A DNA stretch of 64,000 nt from Pseudoips prasinana (lineage: Eukaryota > Arthropoda > Insecta > Lepidoptera > Nolidae): NCBI GenBank assembly GCA_951640165.1, contig OX621247.1, forward strand, positions 36,182,001 through 36,246,000. Reading direction: 5' to 3'. Positions 53,601 through 64,000 of the stretch are shown piece after piece (the stretch's first letter is position 1; every line of letters starts with the position of its first letter). Under the pieces are notes generated by a model that saw nothing but the letters and a program-made list of their open reading frames with translations, was not told the DNA's origin and did not search any database. Position numbers and translations under genes: made by a program.

Positions 53601-54312
53601 ATCAATTTGCGCTGGAAACACGTATGACATGTTTCGTGCAGTCATGCTGCCTTGCGAAACGAGTTGGGTTCGTCCGCCAAGTCGATCTCCTGTTCATACC
53701 GTAATTTTCCCGGCTTTTTATAAGTGGACCTCCTGAGGGCGCTGTAGACATAATTCTCCCTAAAGTTCTACAAACGCATGTTTTTCATGAATCCGGATGT
53801 AACCCAGGTTGAAATTAACGGGTTTTAAATATTTCAAACGAGTTTTCTTAGAGATTATTTTGGCCTTAAACAGTAAGAATTATCATTTACTCTACATTTA
53901 TATATTATACATACATCAACAGAATCTAGGGATATTTTATTAAATATCTAAAAATCTATGCAAAACTTTATGATATAGTAAATGGATGCTAGGCTATTTT
54001 CAGGACTTTAATATACCTAAAATAAAAAAAACATTTCATGCTTAATTTTATGTTTTAAATAAAAATGTTTTTTTTTTCACCGTAGTTTGATAACTAAAAT
54101 ACTTAATTTATTCTTATGAAAGTATTAGTTAAAAAGTATAATTAAAAAAAAATACTAAATCTAATTATTTATAACCAGTGTTGCTCTCTCTTATATTAAT
54201 TACACATCGACATCGAGTGTTCATATGCAATGTGTTGCTGCGGTATGTGGTCCCTTATTCTTTGCAAATGTTCGTAAAGTTGTTGCTCTGTTGCCGCGTT
54301 GTCTAGTTCGTT
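53600..54312 (-). pseudogene. Decayed Tc1-type transposase (F unit)
   Basis: Paralog of 30300-31008 with the same broken blocks (TTTCGTGCAGTCATGCTGCC, GTTGCTGCGGTATGTGGTCC). Confidence 0.65.
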
Positions 54313-54315
54313 TTT

Positions 54316-54986
54316 AGGGTTCCAAAACTCAACATTTTATTTTCATCGTACCCATACATATGGGGTATCTATGGATAGGTCTTCAAAAATGATATTGAGG
54401 TATCTAATATCATTTTTTTCTTCCGAGCTGGTAAAATGAGTGCCCCCCCCCCCCCTGTAACTTCTAAAATAAGAAACTCACTTCTAAAATAAGAAACTCA
54501 CTTCTAAAATAAGAAACTTCAAACTAATTTTCGTTGTTAGTTTGCATGGTAATGTACATCATATATTTTGTCTAGTTTTATCATTCTCTTATTTTAGAAG
54601 TTACAGGGGGGGACACTCATTTTACCACTTTGGAAGTGTCTCTCGCGCAAACTATTCAGTATAGAAAAAAAATATATTAGAGACCTTTATATAATTTTTA
54701 AAGACCTATACATAGAAACCCCACATGTATGGGTACGTTGAAAAAAAAATATTTAGTTTTTGTTCTATGTATGGGGACCCCCCAAAATTATTGTTTATTT
54801 TTATTTTTGTGTAAAAATCTTAATGCGGTTCACCGAATACATCTACTTACCAAGTTTCAACAGTACAGCTCTTATGGTTTCGGAAAAAAGTGGCTGTGAC
54901 ATACGGACGGACAAACAGACAGACATACAGATAGACATGACGAATCTATAAGGATTCCGTCTTTTGCCATTTGGCTATGGAACCCT
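54316..54986. mobile_element. GGGTTCC-type non-autonomous DNA element (F-G unit)
   Basis: Paralog of 31009-31692 without further insertions. From AGGGTTCCAAAAC to GGCTATGGAACCCT. Has three direct CTTCTAAAATAAGAAACTCA-type repeats. Confidence 0.72.
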
Positions 54987-55079
54987 AAAAAAAGTAAGTA
55001 ATTACATTACAGTATTTTAGCGCCATTGATCTTGAGAGTGCCGAGGACGGTAATCATCAAGACACACGTGTATCATAAA

Positions 55080-56140
55080 ACTTTTTTTTTTTTTATTAGG
55101 TATTCCAAAAAGATTACACTATATTACAGGAAATCACAGCATGCGAAAAGTAGGTATACAGTAAAGAAGTTAAGTTAATTTTCAAACTAAAATTAAAATG
55201 ACTTAAAATGTAAGGAAACAAATTCAAACTAATATTATAAAATTACAAACAATAAATTAAATTAGTGCACAGAATATAAAAAAATTTATAAATACAAATA
55301 AAGTAATGCAATGTTCCAATAGTCTTAACTTAGGTGAGCTCTTAGGAGGCTTTTAAACTTGCTAAGTGAATTATTGAAAATGTCTATATTTTCTGAGGCG
55401 GCTGATATATCATTATATTCGTCAGATATTCTGACAACAGATTGATTCGAATGTTTGCCTAGATTGGTTCGACATCGGGGGGCTCTTAGTAAAGAGCAAG
55501 GATGACGCGGAAGGCGGCTGGGAACATTAATACAGATTCTCTGCAGTACATCTGGACAGTCTATCCCATTGTTAAGCAGCTTGTATAAGAATATCATATC
55601 AGCCATTAACCAACGAGATTGGAGAGAGGTGATATTGAAATGGTTAAGCCGTTCTTCATAAGACCGTGTAGTTCTTGCTACGTTAGCCCGAAACGCTAGG
55701 TGGTGCACTAGTTTCTTTTGAACTCGCTCGATTCTCGCAACATGGATCATATACGAAGGATTCCATACCGTGCTACAGTACTCAAGTTTACTCCTAACGT
55801 AACTGGAGTATAATAGCAATGTTGTATGTGGGTTTTTGAATTCTTTAGAGAAGCGCAGTACGAATCCGAGTGACATATATGCGGCACTGATCATTGAGTC
55901 AAATTGGTTGGTAAAGCGCAAGGCGCTATCTATTTGCACCACTAAGTCTCGTATCACTTCCACTTCAGTTAAGGGTTTGCTCTCAATCTTGTACGAAGAA
56001 TGAAACTTATTGCGTTTTCGGGTGAATTTGATATGGTGACACTTATCATGATTTAAAAACATTTTGTTATCCTTGCACCACTCATTTAATGTATGTATAT
56101 CGGCCTGCAAAAGTTGCATATCATTATCACACTACACTTC
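55080..56140 (-). mobile_element. 5'-truncated LINE, minus strand (F-G unit)
   Basis: Best preserved of the three paralogous fragments. One open frame of 264 codons (56119-55325) encodes the C-terminal third of ORF2, from LNEWCKDNKMFLNHDKC through YSSYVRSKLEYCSTVWNPSY to the end KFKSLLRAHLS. No RT catalytic motifs remain, so it is not functional although open. Confidence 0.8.
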
Positions 56141-56689
56141 AATACACTTTTGAAGAAAATAATAATAAATTACTATAATTTCAACAGTGAAAACGGGTTG
56201 TGATTTTTTTTTTGGCAATGGCGGTAACAATTTATCTATTTTTCTATGCGCGCGCATCTAACAATGGCGATCGGTCATAGACCAAAAGAATGAGGTTTCT
56301 TTTTTTGACTATTCGCACATACCGTTTTAGCCTCGTACAAAATAGGAAATTCAAGGTTTCTTTATTACAGAGAAAAGTTTTATTTATGACAAACGTGCAA
56401 GTTGGAATTAACTATTTAAATAATACATAAATTTATTTTTACTATTGAAAACGAAATTATTTGTATCATAACTTTTTTAAGAACAAAAATAATGTCTTAT
56501 GTGTTATTAGAAGTTGGACGCAGGGCCATGCATTTCTACACTACATTTAGAAGTTCGTCACGCATTACAAATTGGCAGCCTTTCTTTGTTACCGTGTTCA
56601 TAAGTTTAATTAGCAGCATCTGGCTATGTATTTCGATGTTGTCAATTGTGATATTCATTAATACAAAGAATCTGCAAGCACAGTTTATA

Positions 56690-57416
56690 TATTTCAGTTT
56701 TATGTCAAAAAATCACAATCACCACTCGTGCCTATACACCAAACATTTACGCTATTAATTTAGTACCTACTGCGTATAATGAACCAAAATAATTTGTTGT
56801 GCACATAGATTTATAAGTGATTCAAATTCCGCGTCTCTTTTTATTTTTTTTTTCTTTCATCTGACAGTCAGAATCCAAGAGTATGTAAGGATGACAGACA
56901 ACTCGCCTCGATTAGTAACATAGATTGAATAATTAATGTAGGTATATTGTGCAATGGTCGAGTTAGTCTTAATTAGTTTGTTTTTGGTGTGTCCAAATAA
57001 ATGAAAAACGTGTGACAAGAATGTCGACATAATCACAAAATTAAATTTATCTTCATTTTATATACTGTGTATGTTACGTATTACAAATTAGTGTTTGTAG
57101 TTTGTAGTTATTAATATTTTTTTTATTTTATAAGTCTAATAATATAACCACATATTTTAGTATTTAAATTAGTTGCAAGCAAGATTACTAGTGTTCAGAT
57201 ACTTTTTAAATTGAAATGCGAGCTGTACTGACACATGAATTGTTATTATTTACCTGGTTCCATCAGAAAACCAGCGCTGCATCAGTAATGTCGCAGCTAG
57301 TGCTGAGTTGGGACCAATTCGGACTCGCACACATAGCCGTTAAGAACTTCTTTATGTGTATATATTATTATTATTATCTGTGCTTGTTTACGGAATAAAT
57401 ATATTTTATTTCTTTC
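56690..57416 (+). repeat. ~727-bp insertion shared with copy F upstream region
   Basis: Paralog of 48351-49086 with small indels and a shorter T/C tail. Confidence 0.6.
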
Positions 57417-57961
57417 AAAATGACAGCAAGTTGTAAAAAGATTAAATGTTGGCGTCACACATAAATGAACACATAACTTATAGGCATTAAATTATATTAA
57501 TGGCCGGTATATATATTGTTTGGGGCAAGTATTTAACAGAAATACATTGCCCGTTAATTAGAATAACTACAAACATGTCGCAAGTAGTTATGCTGCTGAG
57601 GCGGCAATGTCCTTCTAATAAACAGTTGCACTGAACAGTGTTTATACCGGTCATAATGTGACTACGTCTAGATCATGTACTTAAAACTTACCTTTGTTGC
57701 TAAATATTGAGTTTGTATATCCTTTTGAATACACGCACTTTCGAATACAATTAAGCACAGTTAATATGAACCACAATATTAACTGTGCTTTTTAACATTG
57801 AATATATAGAACATAATGAAAATGATCTCATTTTCTGGACATCTCACTGAAATATGTTAAAAACACACTTTTGGACAGTGATACTACGTCTTTCGTTTCC
57901 CTACTTGATAAAATTTTCCTAAACTTTTGAATATTAATTTCCGTGACTTGTCCATTTTATT

Positions 57962-58122
57962 GAAGTTATACTTCTTTTGGCGCGATGGAGAAAAATGATG
58001 AGAGTGAATTTTTACGATGCGCGCGCACACCGACACCAAAAAATTTAACAGCATGAAGTTAGTTCTAGGTGGTATGAAAATTGATAACTATGTTCAAGTT
58101 GTATGTTAAGAAGTATAACTTC
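57962..58122. mobile_element. 161-bp MITE (paralog)
   Basis: Same element and site as 49607-49767; ends GAAGTTATACTTCTT and AAGAAGTATAACTTC. Confidence 0.8.
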
Positions 58123-58680
58123 TAACGCGTGTACATAAGTACACACAAGTTTTTTTTTTATATATTATAAAACTTTTCAAATATTTAAATATGAAATGCC
58201 AAAGTTTTAGATTTCAACCTATTTTTATAATGAGCCAGTATATTTTTATTTCAAACTTAATGGAACACATTAAGCCTCTGTTTTCAATTTATATTCAAAT
58301 AAAAATAAAAAAACAGTACATTAATAAAAAATTATGCTATAATGACATTTCATATAATATTTCTGCACTGTTTTGATCTTAAGGAGAAAATGTGTTCTTT
58401 GTGATCGGTTTTATAGTTAATACCATTACTACGTAATACGATAACTAATAATTTTGTATTATAATGCAAATAAATGACTTGGAAAAGAAAGTACACTATT
58501 CGATATATTTACTTCAGGAACATCAGAGCAAAAAAGTATGCAGTCCGATAAATTTTGCTTAAAGTAGTTGTAGCGGAAACTCTTTATTTAAATCTTGCAT
58601 CATAAAAATGGACAGAATGCGGAAGGATGTATCTTGTATCAATAAAGAAGTAGGATACAACTGAGAGTCATCCACAACAA

Positions 58681-58805
58681 GTGGTTCGGCGAGTAGCCGG
58701 TCGGCGCGCACCCCTCGCGCCGAGGCGGGCGCAAGGACGCGCGTGCGCTTACTGCAACGCATCTCACTTGTATATAACGCGCCGCAGCTCTGCAGCAGTA
58801 TCAGT
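58681..58805 (+). promoter_or_regulatory. Intact core promoter of copy G
   Basis: TATATAA at 58771-58777 and TCAGT at 58801-58805, spacing 32, with the GC-rich block before it. Confidence 0.85.
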
Positions 58806-58831
58806 CACCTACCACTCACTACCCTGCCAAC

Positions 58832-59799
58832 ATGAGAGCTTTTGTGGGTACTCGTATTTACACAAGTTTGTTATTGTGAAGTTTTAGTGCAAAAGTTCGG
58901 TCAAGTACATCGACCCGTTGCGTTACCTGCAAAAGTTTACAGAATTACAGCCACGGTGGCCAGTCTCAATGGGGACTAGTCATCTGCGCAGGACATATTA
59001 TAGTGCAGAAGTGTGTGCGCAAACACACTTTCTATCCATCACTCTCATGAACCGATGGGCTAGCGACACGACCAGAAATAGGTAAGGTACGGGACTGACG
59101 GCTTTACGTGCTCCCCGAGGCACGGGGGTTTAAGTCAGGACCTTATTTTCTGCGGTTGAACCAATAATAATATATTGGCGGGCTTAACCTGGCCGTCTTA
59201 TTGGCCGTAACCAGAATATTTATTTCATATACATTATTGGACAACAGTAACATAGCCAACTCTTTGGTTGCTGCTGGCTAAACCAACGAATACCATGATT
59301 TAACGCACTTGTAAAATGTATTCAGAACAGATTTCTTATCATTTGGTTAGAACATTACAATAATATCATTTTTGTTTGCAAACAGATTGTCCTCTGCGCC
59401 TTAGTGGCGACGGTCGCCGGTGCGCCCAGTGAAGCCGCCCGCGAGAAGCGCAGCGGCTGGAGCGGTGGCTGGAACAGCGGCCTCAGCAGCGGCCTCGGCG
59501 GCGGCTGGTCCGCGCCCGCCGCGCGAGTAGTCTCCACACAGAAGGTGGTGAACGTGCAGCGCGAGATCTCCGTGCCGCAAGTTATCAACGTCAGGAAAGT
59601 GGTCTCCGTCCCGCAAGTGGTCACCGTCAATAGATTAGTATCTACTGGCTACTCTGGCGGTGTCGGTGACTACTCCGGTGGATACTCCGGTGGTATCTCT
59701 AGCGGTGGTTACGGCGGTGGTTACTCCAGCGGCGGTTACGGCGGTGGTTACTCCAGCGGTGGTCACGGCAGTGGTTACTCCAGCGGTGGATGGTGGTGA
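58832..59799 (+). CDS. Secreted Gly/Tyr-rich structural protein, copy G
   Basis: Exons 58832-58843 and 59386-59799, intron 542 bases; 141 residues, the shortest copy. The donor is GTGGGT instead of GTGAGT (still a plausible site). The tail has a unique Gly-to-Asp change (GGVGDYSGG, residue 99) and replaces the first HGGG unit by YGGG. Signal peptide, REKR site and valine block are unchanged. 3' UTR is shorter than in D and F (part of the hairpin is lost). Confidence 0.87.
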
Positions 59800-59867
59800 T
59801 CGCGCTGAACACTCTGGTCGATTGAATTACACACAACTGTTGCATACAGTTGTGTGTTTGATTATTT

Positions 59868-59873
59868 AATAAA
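59868..59873 (+). terminator. Poly(A) signal of copy G
   Basis: AATAAA 69 bases after the stop in GATTATTTAATAAAGG. Confidence 0.8.
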
Positions 59874-60148
59874 GGTTTTATTTATATACATAACACAGTT
59901 TTTTACCAATATTTTCCTTGATACAACACAAAATTACATTGATGTGATTGATTTATTTATCTCTTCTTCACTTCCGACTGATCTGCATGGGACGGTCCAT
60001 AAAATTTAATTACCGTTATAATATATAAAATACAAATAATGAGCCTATTTCAAAATTATTTAAACCCTAATAATTGTGTAATATCATTTCTTTGATATAA
60101 TAGTAATATTGACAATAAAACATGTTTATATAATATCTTTATAACGTG

Positions 60149-60446
60149 AGATATTAAAGTCGACAGCCAAGGACCCAAAAAAATACAAGATCAAACTTAA
60201 AATAATTTATTTTACTTATCAAGGAATTACAATAAAATTATATGAACTAAGTTAATTAGGTGACGACCGTTCGATGGTTGAGTAGGAAGTGGCCGGTCCC
60301 ACGGAGCCGAGGAGTGGGCTTCGGGTGTCCGGTACAGCGGTGGTCACGTTGCTTTCCGGCTATGCTGATTAAGCGCCTTCGATTTGCGAAGTGTAACAAT
60401 GGGGTAAATGCTAGTCAGCGGTTATAGTGTGCTATGCATATGTAAC
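60149..60446 (-). mobile_element. 298-bp insertion, probable solo LTR
   Basis: Flanked by ACGTG on both sides (60144-60148, 60447-60451). The uninterrupted TTATAACGTGCAACTTGATA is seen in sister units. Read on the minus strand, shifting the boundaries by two bases gives TG...CA ends (TGTTACATATGC ... AATATCTCA), the usual LTR termini, plus an internal TATAATTTTATTG-type AT-rich part. The 5-base duplication supports an LTR element. No coding sequence. Confidence 0.55.
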
Positions 60447-60451
60447 ACGTG

Positions 60452-60885
60452 CAACTTGATATTGACTACGGACGGAACAATAATCTTCCATTCTAATTAC
60501 AATAAGCTCTTAGTGTTCTTGAAACGAGAACTTACTGACTATTGTAAAAAGCTATGCAACTTAGCACTCTTAACTCAAAACTGTTTCTTATAATATTACA
60601 CATCCAACACAAACAATTGTACGGCCCACCTGTTAATGAGAGGTTGCCGTAGTCCGACACGTTCGCGACACACATGACACGTTGCCGACCCTTCCCCTCC
60701 CCAGTGGCCTCTGGTGACCTTACTCACAACCAGGACCATAGTAACACACTAATGCTAATCCCTTCAGTGTATTGTGTAAAGAAAGGTATTCTGCATTGGA
60801 CTTAAATATGTAAGTCTACCCTTTATCGCCACGCAGAGGTGTCATGTGGGGTAGCCGTGTTAGGTATATTCCAGCTTATTAACAC
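60452..60885. other. Conserved 3' segment of the repeat unit (G unit)
   Basis: Contains GAGAGGTTGCCGTAGTCCG, GACACGTTGCCGACCCTTCC and CCTTACTCACAACCAGGACC as in the other units; no gene. Confidence 0.6.
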
Positions 60886-60889
60886 CAAC

Positions 60890-61720
60890 CCAACACGAGT
60901 CATCAATTTGCGCTGGAAGCACGTATGACATTAACGTGTTTTAAATATTTAGAAGAGAGAATTTGGGAAGGATCGTATCGTGCATGAGTAGAAATTCCTG
61001 ACCCATTTAGATTTTTATGGGACAATGCCAGGACAACCTGCTTGTGGTATTTTCGTGCAGTCATGCTGCCTTGCGAAACGAGTTGGGTTCGTCCGCCAAG
61101 ATGATTTGCTGTTCAAACCATAATTTTCCCGCCTTTGTATGAGTGGACCTCCTGAGGGCGCTATAGACATAATTCTCCCTAAAGTTCTACAAACGCATGT
61201 TTTTCATGAATCCGGATGTAACCCAAACCGGGACTCATCTGGAAACAACACCAAAGACCCTTTTGGTGACCAAAAACCATGGTAAATGCCACCGGGCCCA
61301 CGAAACCCCATCGTGCTCCTGTAACTCTAGGGTAAACGAGATTGTTGAGCTTTATTTTTCAAATGCCCCGTCTTTGGGCTTGAAAAATTTAATGTGGAAC
61401 AATTACTTGAGTGCCAAGTTTGCGAGGAAAACGTGAATGTATCATTAAATCTCAAAAGCAAAGTGAAATTTTTATAAAATAAGGTGTCAATATACTGGCA
61501 AAAGTGATAAAAAGCAATAAATAAGATAACCAGAAAGTAATGTATCTTATAACTTTAATTGGGTCTTTGTAATTAATGCAAAAAGTATTCGAGTGTTTAT
61601 CTACATGGAGATATGAATAATACTTGCAATTAAAATATATAAGACAGACAGAATGTATGAATAGATAAGTATGTTAAGAAAGGAAAACAAGGTTGCAGAC
61701 AAAAATGGAATATAAATATT
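60890..61720 (-). pseudogene. Decayed Tc1-type transposase (G unit)
   Basis: Similar to the C-unit relic at 20160 (same ACCTGCTTGTGGTATTTTCG and GAGTTGGGTTCGTCCGCCAA blocks), with the middle part present and the N-terminal part lost by a deletion near 61720. Confidence 0.62.
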
Positions 61721-63572
61721 ATTGAAATTAACCAAGTTGAAATTAACTATTTAAATACGAAGTTTCATGAAATGAGCAAGCAATAGGTATACTTTAATTT
61801 AATTGTACTATTGAATATGAAATTGTTTGTATCAAAACGTTTTTAAGACCAAAAATGTTATTGGTTGAGTAACAAAATTAAGAAAACAACTATTGCTTTT
61901 TTTCTCACTTGCGATTAATAGCAATGAAAAAGTCAGTTTGATTACAGGTGTCATTATGTGTCTAATTGCGGTGAAATAGAAGAAAAAGTATTTTATGAGA
62001 AAGTGTATTTAAAAGTGAGTTATTAATGCACGAATGTTATGTTGGTGCTACATTTACACGAGTGCATTAATTACTCATTTAACCAAGGTGCGTAATCTAG
62101 TTATCCTTACCTACCGTGATAAAATATACGTAAATAAAACTTTAAACACAGCAGTTATTACAAGTGAAATTTCGATTTTGACTTGAAAAACTTATTTTAG
62201 TACTTGTTTGGTTTATTTGTGAAAAATTATTATAATTATCAGAATCAGACAATAGATGCGGACTCAATTTTAATTATTTCCATGAGTAGACGGATGTGAT
62301 GATTTTCATCGGTGCAAATCCATTGATTCCGTTATGATTTTACATTTATTTTGTACCGATTCCTTTATGCAACCTTCTGCAACCTGATTTCCATCCTCCA
62401 TGACGCTTGATCGTAAACAAATTATTACCGGAATCAGCTAGCAGTATTACTAACGTGTGGGCTATCGTATTTTGTAGCTGCTTCAGTTATTCTAGCTATC
62501 TAAAAATACAATTTCCCAAATTTGCTTTCTATTCTAGTAATTTAAGAAAAACCGCTATATGTAATATTAGTTGCACGCAGCGCCATGCATTTCTGCACTA
62601 CATTAAAAAGTTCGGCATAACAAATTGGCAGTCTTTCTTTGTTATTGTTTTCATAACTTTAATTAGCAGCATCTAGTTATGTATTTATATGTTGTTAATT
62701 GTGATATTCATTAATACAGAGCTTCTGCAAGCGCCGTTTATGACGACTCAAGATGAGAGCAAGTTGTAAAAAAGATTAAATGTTTACGTCACACACAAAT
62801 GAATACACAATTTATAGGCATTCAATTATATTAATGGCTGGTATATATATTGTTTATATATATATATAAGTATTTAATAGAAATACATCGCCGGGTAATT
62901 AGACTAACTTCAAACATGTCGCAAGTAGGTATATACTTAGCCGGCAATGTCCTTCTATTAAACACTTGCACTGAACAGTATTTATACCGGTCATAATGTG
63001 ACTACGTCTCGATCATGTACTTCAAATTTGCCTTTGTTGTTAAATATTTAGTTTCTATGATGAAAATGTTTCTATAACCTGAGCTGTGAGCACTTTCGAC
63101 TTTTTACTCATATATTATTCTTTTAAATCCACGCTGTGTTTCGTGTTAATGATGCTTATTAACATTGAATAAATAGAACATAATGAAAATTATCTCATTT
63201 TCTGGATATCTCACTGAAATATGTTAAAAACGCACTTTCGTACAGTGATTTTACGTCTTTCGTTTCCCTACTTAATAAAATTTTTGTAAACTTTTGAATA
63301 TCAATTTCCGTGACTTTTCCATTTTTTTAAATTTATTACAAAACGTTTTCTGCTAAATATGAAATGTCTAAGTTTTAGATTTCAACCTATTTTTATAATG
63401 GAACAGTATCTTTTTATTTAAAACTTAATGTAATACATTGAGCCTCTGTTTTAAATTTATATTTAAACAAAAATAAAAATACAGTGCATTAATAAAAAAT
63501 CATGTTATAATAACATTTCATATAATATTTCTGCACTGTTTTGATCTTAAGGAGAAAATGTGTTCTTTGTGA
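61721..63572. other. Upstream region of the next gene copy (beyond the window)
   Basis: Parallels 21530-23350 before copy D (GTGAGTTATTAATGCACG hairpin near 62014, conserved block near 62690-63060, TTTCATATAATATTTCTGCACTG near 63516). It lacks the GGGTTCC element and LINE fragment of the D-G units. A seventh copy of the gene is therefore expected within about 400 bases after position 64000. Confidence 0.6.
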
Positions 63573-63587
63573 TTGGTTTTGTAGTTA

Positions 63588-63956
63588 TCTTATCTTTGAT
63601 GGGGTGTACTTGCGTACAGCACTTCGATCCTGCAGGATCTTTTGTACTATCACCCACTGGTTTTTATTCTATCCCTAGAGCCCTGAATGAAGTCTTCACA
63701 TAATCCAGTACGCTTCTTAGGGGTAGATCCTTGTAGTCTCCTGGTTCTGGATATGCCAGCCCCAGGATGGCCATTTTGTGTCTTGCCAATGCATCGCATT
63801 TGCATATTATATGCATAATTGTTTCATTTTCTTTCCTACAGGTCCTGCAGATCGGGCTATTCGACAGTCCCAATTTGTGTAGGTGATAGTTGGTACCATA
63901 GTGGCCCGTGAATACTGCTACTATCAGACGTAGCTGGTTTCTGCTGCCAAAGTTTT
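63588..63956 (-). mobile_element. 5'-truncated LINE 3' end with 15-bp target duplication
   Basis: Flanked by TTGGTTTTGTAGTTA (63573-63587 and 63957-63971). The minus strand encodes the end of ORF2: RNase H tail (QLRLIVAVFTGHYGTNYHLH) and a zinc-finger-like CRTCRKENETIMHIICKC, ending LGIE and a stop at 63664. This combination is typical of R1/Jockey-type ORF2. Its 3' end shows an AGATAAGATAA-like tail. The sequence from 63972 on resumes the unit. Confidence 0.85.
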
Positions 63957-64000
63957 TTGGTTTTGTAGTTAATAATATTACTACGTAATACGATAACTAA

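Larger units (their letters stand above)
56141..58550. other. Upstream region of copy G
   Basis: Non-coding, close match to the region before copy F. Holds the (TTTC)n-type insertion (56690-57416), a 15-bp hairpin (57753-57767 with 57776-57790) and the empty site of the intact mariner (about 58501-58510). Confidence 0.65.

Noticed and set aside
55325..56119. 264-codon open frame as a host gene
   Set aside because: It is the C-terminal part of a LINE ORF2, with paralogs broken at 32749 and 47027.
7424..58887. A + strand frame across each promoter (Arg/Ala-rich, continuing through MRAF into the intron)
   Set aside because: It overlaps the GC-rich promoter, TATA box and splice donor; its conservation is explained by the promoter and 5' UTR.
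8874..59630. Long open frames on the minus strand opposite every exon 2
   Set aside because: They are shadows: GC-rich, repetitive coding DNA leaves antisense frames open, and they are conserved only because the sense strand is. No promoter or splice evidence.

Overview
The window is nuclear DNA from an insect, most probably a butterfly or moth. The inference rests on the repeats: non-autonomous Helitrons of lepidopteran type (5' TC, 3' GC-rich hairpin followed by CTAG, inserted between A and T), tRNA-derived SINEs, mariner and Tc1 elements, non-LTR retrotransposons, and a DNA-element family with GGGTTCCGTA-type ends, all in an AT-rich background. There are no bacterial-style operons, CRISPR arrays or rRNA/tRNA genes.

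The host genes form a tandem family of small secreted structural (cuticle- or silk-like) proteins, all on the + strand. A divergent founder-like member (exon 2 at 2779-3318, twelve Y-S-A-P-A-x-x heptads) is followed by six near-identical two-exon copies, called B to G here (ATGs at 7575, 16479, 23739, 35379, 51775, 58832). Each copy has a GC-rich proximal promoter, a TATATAA box exactly 32 bases before the A of a TCAGT initiator (where not interrupted), a 12-base coding exon 1 (MRAF), a phase-0 intron and a long exon 2. Exon 2 encodes the rest of a signal peptide, an REKR processing site, a valine-rich V-x-V segment shared with the divergent member, and a Gly/Tyr/Ser tail of variable length ending in WW. 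A seventh unit begins at the right edge, with its promoter just outside the window.

The array is built of units of roughly 7 kb (gene, conserved 3' segment, decayed Tc1, conserved upstream block, next promoter). They have been enlarged and reshuffled by unequal exchange and transposition. The D-E, E-F and F-G units additionally carry a GGGTTCC-type element and a 5'-truncated LINE. Paralogous empty sites date many insertions. Two copies have a broken core promoter: copy C by a 2.97-kb gag-only non-LTR element placed directly at the initiator, copy E by a 113-bp poly(A)-tailed retroposon between TATA and initiator.

Mobile elements with intact reading frames are a LINE at 24943-29690 (two ORFs plus an unusual open spacer), a LINE at 40788-45757 nested in a mariner that is itself nested in a DNA element, a complete 1288-bp mariner at 50161-51448, and the 790-codon gag at 13679-16051. 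All coordinates and alignments were read by eye; no database search was run.
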